Under the pieces are notes generated by a model that saw nothing but the letters and a program-made list of their open reading frames with translations, was not told the origin of the DNA and did not search any database. A DNA stretch of 5,421 bases from Verrucomicrobiales bacterium. Lineage in GTDB: Bacteria; Verrucomicrobiota; Verrucomicrobiia; Limisphaerales; UBA1100. Positions 1-5,421 of this stretch are shown here, piece after piece. Position 1 is the first letter of the stretch. Every line of letters begins with the position of its first letter. Both the position numbers and the translations under genes were made by a program. Location of the stretch: NCBI GenBank assembly GCA_003517285.1, contig DPAW01000280.1, forward strand, positions 1-5,421, written 5' to 3'.

Positions 1-275
1 ACCGGTTGGCCGATGAGTTCGGCGAGTTTATCGGCCACGGGGCGGAGGCTCATGGCCGGCACACGCTCGCCCTTGGGCCGGCCGAGGTGGGCGGTGAGGA
101 TCACCTTGGCGCCCTTATCGATCATCGTCTTGAGCGTGGGCAGTGTGGCGCGGATACGGGTGTCATCATTGATCACCATCGCGCCGTCCTGTTCGGCCAT
201 CGGCACGTTGTAATCCACGCGGGTAAACACGCGTTTACCCTGCATATCCAAATCGTTAACGGTGAGTTTCGCCAT
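1..275 (-). CDS. pgk: Phosphoglycerate kinase, N-terminal part (runs off the left edge)
   Basis: Phosphoglycerate kinase transfers a phosphate from 1,3-bisphosphoglycerate to ADP in cytosolic glycolysis, and runs in reverse in gluconeogenesis. The first 91 codons are present, of about 390-400 usual for the family; the rest lies beyond base 1. Three family signatures of the substrate-binding N-domain are visible: RVDYNVP at residues 19-25 (family form RVDxNVP), [13 protein letters not shown] at 37-49, and HLGRPKG at 63-69, followed by the conserved SLRPVA at 76-81. The ATG at 275 puts these motifs at the expected distance from the N-terminus. No Shine-Dalgarno sequence precedes it (the bases before ATG read GGCCCGTTTT). 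The gene follows rluD on the same strand after 70 bp, with a weak terminator-like hairpin between, so it may be transcribed separately. No frameshift is seen in the visible part. Confidence 0.95.
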   Translation of the reverse strand, partial: MAKLTVNDLDMQGKRVFTRVDYNVPMAEQDGAMVINDDTRIRATLPTLKTMIDKGAKVILTAHLGRPKGERVPAMSLRPVADKLAELIGQP

Positions 276-322
276 AAAACGGGCCGCGGAGAATAGCGCA
301 CGGGTTGGGCCGGTGGAAGCAG

Positions 323-347
323 AAAAACGGCGAAATTCGGCCTTTTT
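323..347 (-). terminator. Weak intrinsic-terminator-like hairpin after rluD
   Basis: On the minus strand the rluD stop codon TAA leads straight into an A-run. A short imperfect GC stem follows (GG/CC and CGA/TCG, with single-base bulges, around a loop of about 3 nt), and then a run of five T's at 327-323. The A-run and T-run can extend the stem, as in bidirectional Rho-independent terminators. The GC core is short and interrupted, so termination may be partial. It lies between rluD and pgk and could lower read-through into pgk. Seen by eye; no folding energy was computed. Confidence 0.35.
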
Positions 348-1284
348 AGCGGGACTTCAGAAAGTTTACCGCATCGACAAAATCGGCCGGCAGCGGCGCA
401 TTCACCTCCATTTTCTTCCCGGAAAGGGGATGCGTGAAGCCCAGCGCGGCGGCGTGAAGCATCTGGCGCGGGGCTTCATAGCCGGTGGATTGGGCAAATT
501 GCCGTGCCGGGCGGCCGCCATATACCGGGTCGCCCACCAGCGGACAGCCCAGATGTTGGAGGTGCACACGAATCTGGTGCGTGCGGCCGGTGTGCAGCGC
601 GGCCTCCATCAGCGCTGAATCGCGCAATGCCTCAAGCATACGGAAATCCGTATGCGAATCGCGGCCGCGCTCCACGATCGCCATTTTTTTGCGGTGCACC
701 GGATGGCGCGCAATCGGGACCTTGACTGTGAGGCGTTCCTTGCGCGGTTGGCCGCAGACAAGCGCCTGATAAATCTTGGTGGTTTTGCGATTGGCGAATT
801 GAGCGGACAAGGCGTGATGGGCCGAGTCGTCCTTGGCCACCACCAGACAGCCGCTTGTGTCCTTGTCCAGTCGATGCACAATGCCTGGCCGTGCCACGCC
901 GCCTACGCCGCTCAGTTGTCCGGCACAGTGATGGAGCAGGGCATTTACCAATGTACCGCGCGCATGGCCGGCGGCCGGATGCACCACGAGTCCGGCGAGT
1001 TTGTTGATGACGAGCAGACGATCGTCTTCGTACAACACCTCCAGCGGGATGTTCTCCGGTTGCGCCTCGGCCGGCTCGGGCTCGGGCCAGGTGATGATGA
1101 TCTCTTCGCCGGCGCGCGGGTGATGCGTTGTCTTGACCTTTTTACCATCCACGCGCACGTCGCCATCCTGAATGAATCTTTGAAAGGCGCCGCGGGAGGT
1201 GTCGGGGAATTGTTTTTGCAGAAACTTGTCCAGCCGCCCTTGGGGCTGGGAAATCTCCACCCGCAGTGTCTTTCGCCGGTTCAT
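346..1284 (-). CDS. rluD: RluA/RluD-family 23S rRNA pseudouridine synthase
   Basis: This enzyme isomerises uridine to pseudouridine in RNA. By family, RluD acts on helix 69 of 23S rRNA (E. coli U1911, U1915, U1917). The protein has 312 residues, close to the usual size. An N-terminal S4 RNA-binding domain covers roughly residues 16-62 (GRLDKFL at 16-22, [15 protein letters not shown] at 36-50). The catalytic domain follows, with [20 protein letters not shown] (81-100), the active-site motif HRLDKDTSG (137-145, catalytic Asp expected at D140) and RTHQIRVHL (234-242). The reading frame is open 40 codons further upstream, to 1404, but that part lies inside lgt and shows no family similarity. The ATG at 1284 overlaps the lgt stop as ATGA and begins just before the S4 domain, so it is preferred. 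Only a weak GAGAAG precedes it, which suggests translational coupling to lgt. Assignment to RluD over RluC or another RluA-family member is likely but not proven. Confidence 0.93.
   Translation of the reverse strand: MNRRKTLRVEISQPQGRLDKFLQKQFPDTSRGAFQRFIQDGDVRVDGKKVKTTHHPRAGEEIIITWPEPEPAEAQPENIPLEVLYEDDRLLVINKLAGLVVHPAAGHARGTLVNALLHHCAGQLSGVGGVARPGIVHRLDKDTSGCLVVAKDDSAHHALSAQFANRKTTKIYQALVCGQPRKERLTVKVPIARHPVHRKKMAIVERGRDSHTDFRMLEALRDSALMEAALHTGRTHQIRVHLQHLGCPLVGDPVYGGRPARQFAQSTGYEAPRQMLHAAALGFTHPLSGKKMEVNAPLPADFVDAVNFLKSR
1281..1284 (-). promoter_or_regulatory. ATGA stop/start overlap, lgt to rluD
   Basis: The lgt stop codon TGA (1283-1281) shares bases with the rluD start codon ATG (1284-1282). 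This 4-nt overlap is a typical arrangement for termination-reinitiation coupling, and it decides the rluD start. It indicates that lgt and rluD share a transcript. Confidence 0.8.
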
Positions 1285-2054
1285 TGCTTCTCGGAAGGTT
1301 CCGGCTCGATCTTTTCGCGTGTGGACAGCAGATACCACATTGCGCCGCCGGCAATCAGAAGGAGGATGCTGATGCCTTGGCCGGAGGTCAATGTACCAAA
1401 CCACAGGCTGCCCCGGCTATCGGCCCGGAAGAATTCCATGGCTAAACGTAGCACGGCGTAGGCGAGCAGATACGTGGCGAACACCTGACCGTTGAATTTG
1501 CGATTGCGAAAGAGCCAAGCCAAAGCGCCGTACAGTGCGAGGTTCAGCACGCTTTCGTAGATCTGCGTGGGATGCACATGTGCGGATTGAGTGTCGTGAG
1601 TTTCAGGGAATTGCACGGCCCAAGGAAGGTCGCAGGGTTTGCCGTAGCAACAGCCCGTCATGAAACAGCCGATGCGTCCGAAGGCGTGGCCGAGCGCGAA
1701 GCTGGGCGCCAGCGTGTCGAAGGTCGCCCAAAGCGGCATTTTCGTTTTCAGTGTGAACAGCCAGACCGCGAGTGCCGTGCCGAAGAGCGCCCCGTGAAAA
1801 ACCATGCCGGAGCGTTGCATGAACAGGTTTTTGAACGAGTCATCGCCCCAGTGGTTGATGACGTACAGAATCTTGGCACCGGCGATGCCGCCGATGAACA
1901 TCCAGAGCATCAGGTTTGAGATATCCTCGGGGTTGAGCCCGATACGCATGCCGCGCCGGCCGGCCGTCCAAAGGCCGACCATGAAGCCGGTGGCCAGCAG
2001 AATACCGTACCAATGGACTGTGACGCCGCTTAGATCAAACGCTACCGGATGCAC
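1281..2054 (-). CDS. lgt: Phosphatidylglycerol--prolipoprotein diacylglyceryl transferase (Cys-motif variant)
   Basis: Lgt moves the diacylglyceryl group of phosphatidylglycerol onto the lipobox cysteine of prolipoproteins. It is an inner-membrane enzyme and the first step of lipoprotein maturation. The 257 residues contain about seven hydrophobic segments (near 17-35, 46-66, 84-101, 112-131, 168-183, 190-206, 227-243). Family landmarks are HWYG at 14-17 (Y16 matches E. coli Y26), FHGALFG at 86-92 (H87 matches H103), GRIGCF at 126-131 (R127 matches R143), HPTQIYE at 161-167, and R203 with E207 in the RLAMEFFR segment (matching R239/E243). In the signature loop, the E. coli residues N146 and E151 are replaced by C130 and C135 (GCFMTGCCYGKP, 129-140). 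The start is a GTG at 2054, needed because the conserved N-terminus begins immediately after it. No Shine-Dalgarno is visible and the leader is C-rich. It is first in a unit with rluD. Confidence 0.95.
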   Translation of the reverse strand: MHPVAFDLSGVTVHWYGILLATGFMVGLWTAGRRGMRIGLNPEDISNLMLWMFIGGIAGAKILYVINHWGDDSFKNLFMQRSGMVFHGALFGTALAVWLFTLKTKMPLWATFDTLAPSFALGHAFGRIGCFMTGCCYGKPCDLPWAVQFPETHDTQSAHVHPTQIYESVLNLALYGALAWLFRNRKFNGQVFATYLLAYAVLRLAMEFFRADSRGSLWFGTLTSGQGISILLLIAGGAMWYLLSTREKIEPEPSEKQ

Positions 2055-2140
2055 GTCCGAACGGTAGGGGTGGGGTGGAGCGGAGGCAAGTCCGGCTTAT
2101 TTGGCTTTTGATACGGAACAATTTGCGGTAACCACGCGCG
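2055..2140. other. Divergent intergenic spacer between lgt and glnD
   Basis: These 86 bp separate two divergent genes, so promoters for both should lie here or overlap the gene starts. I looked for sigma70-type pairs on both strands. A TTGATA (2108-2113, plus) is close to a -35 consensus, but no acceptable -10 lies 16-18 bp downstream. I therefore call no promoter. The left half is strongly strand-asymmetric (G-rich on plus); the right half is AT-richer. No Shine-Dalgarno is placed suitably for either GTG start. Confidence 0.7.
2063..2086 (+). other. G-rich tract with G-quadruplex potential
   Basis: The plus strand carries successive G-runs at 2063-2064, 2067-2070, 2072-2075, 2077-2078, 2082-2083 and 2085-2086, separated by 1-3 bases. 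That is enough for a two-tier quadruplex. It lies 9 bp outside the lgt start codon, on the template strand for lgt, so the lgt leader RNA would be C-rich. The base pattern is seen directly; any structure or function is inferred. Confidence 0.35.
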
Positions 2141-4906
2141 GTGGCATCACTGGCTGAGGAAGTAAAGGCGCGGGCGGCAGAGCAGTTGGCTTTGCCTGAA
2201 GGCGCCGTGCCCTCCAGAGAACTGCCACGCTTCAAACGGTTCCTTAAGGACGAATCCACTCGACTGAAAAAACTTCACCGGAGCGGTGGTCTGGGTCGTG
2301 AATTGTGCCGGGCGCGGGCGGCTGTGATGGATGCGATTATTGCCGAGTTATTTACTACGGCGGTGGAACAAGCACCGTTGGGCGATCTAAAAACGCCGCC
2401 GCTCATGGCGGTGATTGCCATCGGTGGTTATGGCCGGAAGGAGTTGAATCCGCAGAGCGATATCGACATTCAGTTCCTGTGTGATGACCAATTGTGGCGT
2501 GGCACCAAGCCGCATGAATATCTGCAGAGCGTCACCGATACGGTACTCTATATGCTTTGGGATTTGGGGCTGAAGATCGGGCACTCGGTGCGGCGCGTGC
2601 AGGATTGCGTGGAGGAGGCCAACAAGGATATGCAGTCTAAGACGGCCCTCATCGAGTCTCGGTTGGTTGTTGGCGCGGCGGAATTGTTTGGTCGGATGGA
2701 ACAGCAGGTTGACAACAAATGCGTGAAGCCGTTCGTCGATGAATACATTGCCCTTCGTATCGAGGATCAATCAGCGCGCCGCAAAAAATATGGCAATGCT
2801 GTGACCATGCAGGAGCCTAACATAAAGAATGGCTGCGGTGGCCTGCGTGATTATCAGAACCTGCGCTGGATGATGCACTTCAAATGCGGTCTGCGGCTGG
2901 TTGAGGATCTGGAAACCGAAAAGCAAATCAGCAAAGCGGATGCAGAGAAACTGGAGGCGGCTTATTCGTTTCTGTTGCGTGCCCGCAATGAGCTGCATTA
3001 CCAACTCGACCGTCCGGTGGATGCGCTGACTAAGGCCGTTCAGCCGAAGATCGCCTGGCAACTGGGCTACACCAATCGTTCCCCGGCGAAACGATTGGAG
3101 GCATTCATGGGCGATTACTATCGGCACGCCCGCAATATCGATCTGATCGTGCGCGCCATTGAACGCCGTTTGGCAATCGTGGAACGGCCCGGTTGGCAAC
3201 AGGCCATTGGCCGCTGGATGTGCGGCAGCACCGAGCAGGTGATCGATGGCTTTCGGATTTCCGATGGCGAAATCAATTATGTGAAACGCACGGTGTTCAA
3301 GGATCAGCCGCGCAAACTCATGCGCGTGTTTCTGCTGTTGCAACGCCACAGCGTGAGCTTGCATCCGGATTTGTCGCAACTGATCCGTGACAACGCCTGG
3401 CGCATGGATCGCAAGCTGCGCGTCGATCCGCATGTGCATGAGACGTTTCTGGAGATACTCAATCAACCCGGCGCCGTGGGGCATGTGCTGCGTCGGATGC
3501 ATGAGCTGGATTTACTCGGCAAATACATGCCCGAATTCGGCCGTCTCACCTGCCTGGTGCAACACGAGTTTTTTCACCAGTATACGGTGGATGAACACAC
3601 GCTGGTATGCATCGAAAAGCTCGACGGCCTGTGGGAAGGGCGCTGGGAAGGGTATAAGAAATACCGCGAGGTGTTTGAGGAAATCGACCGACCCGCCACC
3701 CTGTATCTCGCTCTGCTGCTGCATGATGCGGGTAAAGGTATCGAGACTGACCGCCACGAACGCGAAGGCGAACGCGTGGCTGAACACGTGGCGGATCGCA
3801 TGGGCGTGGATGAGGCGGCAACGGATAGTCTCCGGCTGATCATTCGGCATCATCTCCTGATGGTGCAGGTGGCACAGCGGCGTGATCTGGAAGACCCACA
3901 GGTCGTGCGGCAATTTGCCGAGACATTGGAGAGCGAGGAGAATCTCAATATGCTGATGCTCCACACGCTGGCGGATTCATTGGGCACGGCGGATAATTTG
4001 TGGAACGGGTTTAAGGACATCACGCAATGGACTTTGTATTGGAAGAGTCACGCGTTTTACCGGCAGGACCCCGAGGCTGCGCGGGCGGAAGAGGAGTACC
4101 GCGATGAAATTGAAGCCGAGACGCGCAAGCTGATTGCCGGCCGACTGCCCGATGAAGAAATCGAGGCGCACTTTGATAATTTGCCGCCGCGTTATTTCCG
4201 GACGGTGCCCGCGGATGAAATCGTGGAGGACATCGAGCTGGTACACGATTTTTTCAAACAACAAGTCTTGCACGAAGACCGGATGCTGGATCCGGCGGTG
4301 ATTTGGAAACGAGATCCGGATCGTGGCTGCTACAATGTCGGTATTTGCACTTGGGATCGGCCGGGTCTGTTCAGTCGCGTTACCGGCGTGCTCGCCGAAT
4401 GCGGGTTCAATATTCTTAGTGCACAGATTTTTACGCGGGAAGATTCCATTGTGATCGACCGTTTCTTTCTGACGGATGGGTGGACTGGTGGCCTGCCGGA
4501 GGCGGGTCAACGGGAGCAGTTCGCTGTGCGATTGAATGAAGCTCTGAAATCCTTTGAGGATTTGGATTTGGATTTTGCGCAACTGCCAGAATCCGGCGTG
4601 GAATACACCTCGCTCAGCGGGGAGCGGATTCCCACGCGCATCTTTTTCGATAACCACGCCAGTGAAGAATTCACCGTGATCGATCTGGAGGCTGAGGATC
4701 ACATCGGCCTGCTATATGCCGTGACGCATACCCTGACCACGCTCGGTTTATCCATCGAGTTGGCCCGCATCAACACGGCCAAAGGTGGTGCCAATGACAG
4801 TTTCTATGTGGTGGAGGAAAACGGCGGTAAGCTCGAAGACACTGCAAACCAGCAGTTTGTGGAGAGCATGCTTCGGCAAGTGATCGCCGCATTGCACGAG
4901 GCGTAG
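2141..4906 (+). CDS. glnD: Bifunctional [protein-PII] uridylyltransferase / uridylyl-removing enzyme
   Basis: GlnD is the cytosolic nitrogen sensor. It uridylylates PII proteins (GlnB/GlnK) when glutamine is low and removes UMP when glutamine is high, which sets glutamine synthetase activity and nitrogen gene expression. The 921 residues (E. coli about 890) show the full domain order. The nucleotidyltransferase domain has GGYGRKELNPQSDIDI at 95-110, with metal-binding D107 and D109. The GlnD-specific region has EPNIKNGCGGLRD at 225-237. The HD hydrolase domain has YTVDEHTL at 481-488, H528-D529 in LLLHDAGKG, H539, HHLLMVQVAQRRDLEDP at 570-586 and AD at 611-612. Two glutamine-sensing ACT domains lie near 731-800 (DRPGLFSRVTGVLAECGFNI) and 845-915 (DHIGLLYAVTHTLTTLGLSI). 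Both activities look intact. The start is GTG at 2141: an in-frame TAA at 2129-2131 rules out an earlier one, and no Shine-Dalgarno is seen. No glnB, glnK, amtB or glnA lies nearby. The gene stands alone on its strand between two minus-strand units. Confidence 0.97.
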   Translation: MASLAEEVKARAAEQLALPEGAVPSRELPRFKRFLKDESTRLKKLHRSGGLGRELCRARAAVMDAIIAELFTTAVEQAPLGDLKTPPLMAVIAIGGYGRKELNPQSDIDIQFLCDDQLWRGTKPHEYLQSVTDTVLYMLWDLGLKIGHSVRRVQDCVEEANKDMQSKTALIESRLVVGAAELFGRMEQQVDNKCVKPFVDEYIALRIEDQSARRKKYGNAVTMQEPNIKNGCGGLRDYQNLRWMMHFKCGLRLVEDLETEKQISKADAEKLEAAYSFLLRARNELHYQLDRPVDALTKAVQPKIAWQLGYTNRSPAKRLEAFMGDYYRHARNIDLIVRAIERRLAIVERPGWQQAIGRWMCGSTEQVIDGFRISDGEINYVKRTVFKDQPRKLMRVFLLLQRHSVSLHPDLSQLIRDNAWRMDRKLRVDPHVHETFLEILNQPGAVGHVLRRMHELDLLGKYMPEFGRLTCLVQHEFFHQYTVDEHTLVCIEKLDGLWEGRWEGYKKYREVFEEIDRPATLYLALLLHDAGKGIETDRHEREGERVAEHVADRMGVDEAATDSLRLIIRHHLLMVQVAQRRDLEDPQVVRQFAETLESEENLNMLMLHTLADSLGTADNLWNGFKDITQWTLYWKSHAFYRQDPEAARAEEEYRDEIEAETRKLIAGRLPDEEIEAHFDNLPPRYFRTVPADEIVEDIELVHDFFKQQVLHEDRMLDPAVIWKRDPDRGCYNVGICTWDRPGLFSRVTGVLAECGFNILSAQIFTREDSIVIDRFFLTDGWTGGLPEAGQREQFAVRLNEALKSFEDLDLDFAQLPESGVEYTSLSGERIPTRIFFDNHASEEFTVIDLEAEDHIGLLYAVTHTLTTLGLSIELARINTAKGGANDSFYVVEENGGKLEDTANQQFVESMLRQVIAALHEA

Positions 4907-4920
4907 TTACCCTTCGAGCA
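4893..4920. terminator. Imperfect hairpin spanning the glnD/acpS stop-stop junction
   Basis: The arms TGC-A-CGA-GG (4893-4901) and CC-T-TCG-A-GCA (4911-4920) can pair 8 bp, with one A-A mismatch and one bulged T, around a 9-nt loop holding both stop codons. It is nearly symmetric and so would form in both transcripts. No T-run follows on either strand, so it is not a standard Rho-independent terminator. It is the only terminator-like structure I could find where two converging transcripts must end or overlap. Confidence 0.2.
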
Positions 4921-5284
4921 CGGCCATGGCTGCGGCTTGACCATCGCTGTGGCTGAGGCTGATATGCACGGCCTTGCCGCCTAGTTCCATCAACAGCACC
5001 TTTGCCTTGCCATGCAGATGCACCATCGGGCGGCCGCGATCGTGATGGACAATTTCTAGATCATGCCAGTTTAGCTTCTCACCGATGCCGGTGCCAAACG
5101 CCTTACTGACCGCCTCCTTGCCGGCAAAGCGTGCGGCGATACTGGGAGAGGGGTCAGTCTGTTGCAGGCAATACTCAATCTCGTCTGGCCGCAGGAATTT
5201 GTTGAGGAACTTGTCTCCCCAACGGGAATGGACGCGGCCAATGCGGGCGACGTCGATGATGTCAATGCCCGTGCCGAAAATCAT
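4907..5284 (-). CDS. acpS: Holo-[acyl-carrier-protein] synthase (4'-phosphopantetheinyl transferase)
   Basis: AcpS transfers 4'-phosphopantetheine from coenzyme A to the serine of apo-acyl carrier protein, which activates it for fatty acid synthesis. The 125 residues match the usual short AcpS length of 118-130. Motifs are GTGIDIIDVARI at 4-15 (metal-binding D8), RFAGKEAVSKAFGTGIG at 52-68 (metal-binding E57), and HISLSHSDGQAAAMAVLE at 107-124, where substrate-contacting residues lie in this family. The ATG at 5284 overlaps the pdxJ stop as ATGA, and the first motif begins three residues later, which fixes the start. AAAGGA at 5301-5296 is a possible ribosome binding site, though its 11-nt spacing is long. 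pdxJ-acpS is a gene pair also found in E. coli. The stop codon directly abuts that of the convergent glnD. Confidence 0.96.
   Translation of the reverse strand: MIFGTGIDIIDVARIGRVHSRWGDKFLNKFLRPDEIEYCLQQTDPSPSIAARFAGKEAVSKAFGTGIGEKLNWHDLEIVHHDRGRPMVHLHGKAKVLLMELGGKAVHISLSHSDGQAAAMAVLEG
5281..5284 (-). promoter_or_regulatory. ATGA stop/start overlap, pdxJ to acpS
   Basis: The pdxJ stop TGA (5283-5281) overlaps the acpS start ATG (5284-5282). This is the same 4-nt coupling geometry as at lgt/rluD and indicates one transcript with coupled translation. Confidence 0.8.
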
Positions 5285-5421
5285 CCGCCGCGATATCCTT
5301 TCATGAGGCGTAGCATTTCCTTCACGGCTTTGGTCAGTCCTGTTTCGATGGATCGGCTAATGATGCTGTGGCCGATGTTCAACTCCTCCAGATGGGGCAC
5401 AGCGTGGAGGGTTGAAAGATT
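5281..5421 (-). CDS. pdxJ: Pyridoxine 5'-phosphate synthase, C-terminal end (runs off the right edge)
   Basis: PdxJ condenses 1-deoxyxylulose 5-phosphate with 3-amino-2-oxopropyl phosphate to form pyridoxine 5'-phosphate, the last ring-forming step of the DXP-dependent vitamin B6 pathway. Only the final 46 residues are present, of about 240 in the family; the frame is open to base 5421. The visible part contains the conserved C-terminal block ELNIGHSIISRSI (the E. coli protein has ELNIGHAIIGRAV at the same place), followed by GLTKAVKEMLRLM, which matches the family's last helix. The short RGG tail before the TGA is also typical in length. Its position immediately before acpS on the same strand, with overlapping stop and start, supports the call. 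Because most of the protein lies outside the window, its active site cannot be checked. Confidence 0.92.
   Translation of the reverse strand, partial: NLSTLHAVPHLEELNIGHSIISRSIETGLTKAVKEMLRLMKGYRGG

Noticed and set aside
1285..1404. 40-codon upstream extension of rluD
   Set aside because: It lies within the lgt C-terminal coding region, has low similarity to S4/RluD N-termini, and the ATGA overlap gives a better start at 1284.
652..1461. Open frame of 269 codons on the plus strand, antisense to rluD and the end of lgt
   Set aside because: It lies fully opposite well-supported genes, has no recognisable family motif, and is explained by the codon composition of the minus-strand genes.
2108..2113. 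TTGATA as a -35 box for glnD
   Set aside because: No -10-like hexamer lies 16-18 bp downstream; the bases there read AACCACG.
2101..2157. Possible 18-codon leader peptide starting at TTG, ending just inside glnD, preceded by a GGAGCGGAGG stretch
   Set aside because: The TTG start has about 14 nt spacing from the purine stretch, the peptide has no recognisable attenuation feature, and the G-rich tract explains the apparent ribosome binding site.
2771..3502. Open frame of 243 codons antisense to glnD
   Set aside because: It is a shadow of glnD, whose motifs run uninterrupted through this stretch. It has no domain signal of its own. The same applies to the antisense frame at 3977-4702.
4559..4576. 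Three tandem copies of a GATTTG-like hexamer
   Set aside because: It is inside glnD, encodes an Asp-Leu/Phe alternation between the ACT domains, and is too short and in-frame to suggest anything beyond chance codon repetition.
1..5421. CRISPR arrays, insertion sequences, tRNA/rRNA genes, defence or phage modules
   Set aside because: No regularly spaced repeats, terminal inverted repeats, transposase or integrase motifs, or RNA gene signatures were seen. The window is filled by six housekeeping genes.

Overview
The window is ordinary chromosomal housekeeping DNA from a Gram-negative-type bacterium. It is densely packed, with six protein-coding genes, two of them cut by the window edges. I see no mobile element, CRISPR array, tRNA or rRNA gene. 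The lineage cannot be fixed from this stretch. A member of the PVC group (for example Verrucomicrobiota) is a reasonable guess. It rests on the moderately GC-rich sequence, the near absence of Shine-Dalgarno sequences, two GTG starts, and an unusual neighbourhood for glnD. This is inference only.

Layout. On the minus strand, reading right to left, the right-hand block holds the end of pdxJ (5281-5421) and then acpS (4907-5284), joined by an ATGA stop/start overlap. In the middle, glnD (2141-4906) lies alone on the plus strand. Its stop codon directly abuts the stop codon of the convergent acpS, with no spacer. To its left, divergently arranged across an 86-bp gap, a second minus-strand block runs lgt (1281-2054), an rluD-type pseudouridine synthase (346-1284, again an ATGA overlap), and, 70 bp further on, the start of pgk (1-275, truncated).

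Roles. pdxJ makes pyridoxine 5'-phosphate (vitamin B6). acpS attaches the phosphopantetheine arm to acyl carrier protein. glnD is the nitrogen-sensing uridylyltransferase/uridylyl-removing enzyme that acts on PII proteins. lgt carries out the first step of lipoprotein lipidation in the inner membrane. rluD modifies 23S rRNA. pgk is the ATP-producing glycolytic kinase. These are linked mainly by compact genome organisation and not by one pathway, although pdxJ-acpS is a recurring bacterial pair.

Nothing here looks like a new defence or mobile system. The most notable points are: an Lgt with a Cys-rich signature replacing residues that are essential in the E. coli enzyme; a G-rich tract in the lgt/glnD divergent spacer; the zero-spacing tail-to-tail junction of glnD and acpS; and weak or missing ribosome binding sites before most genes.
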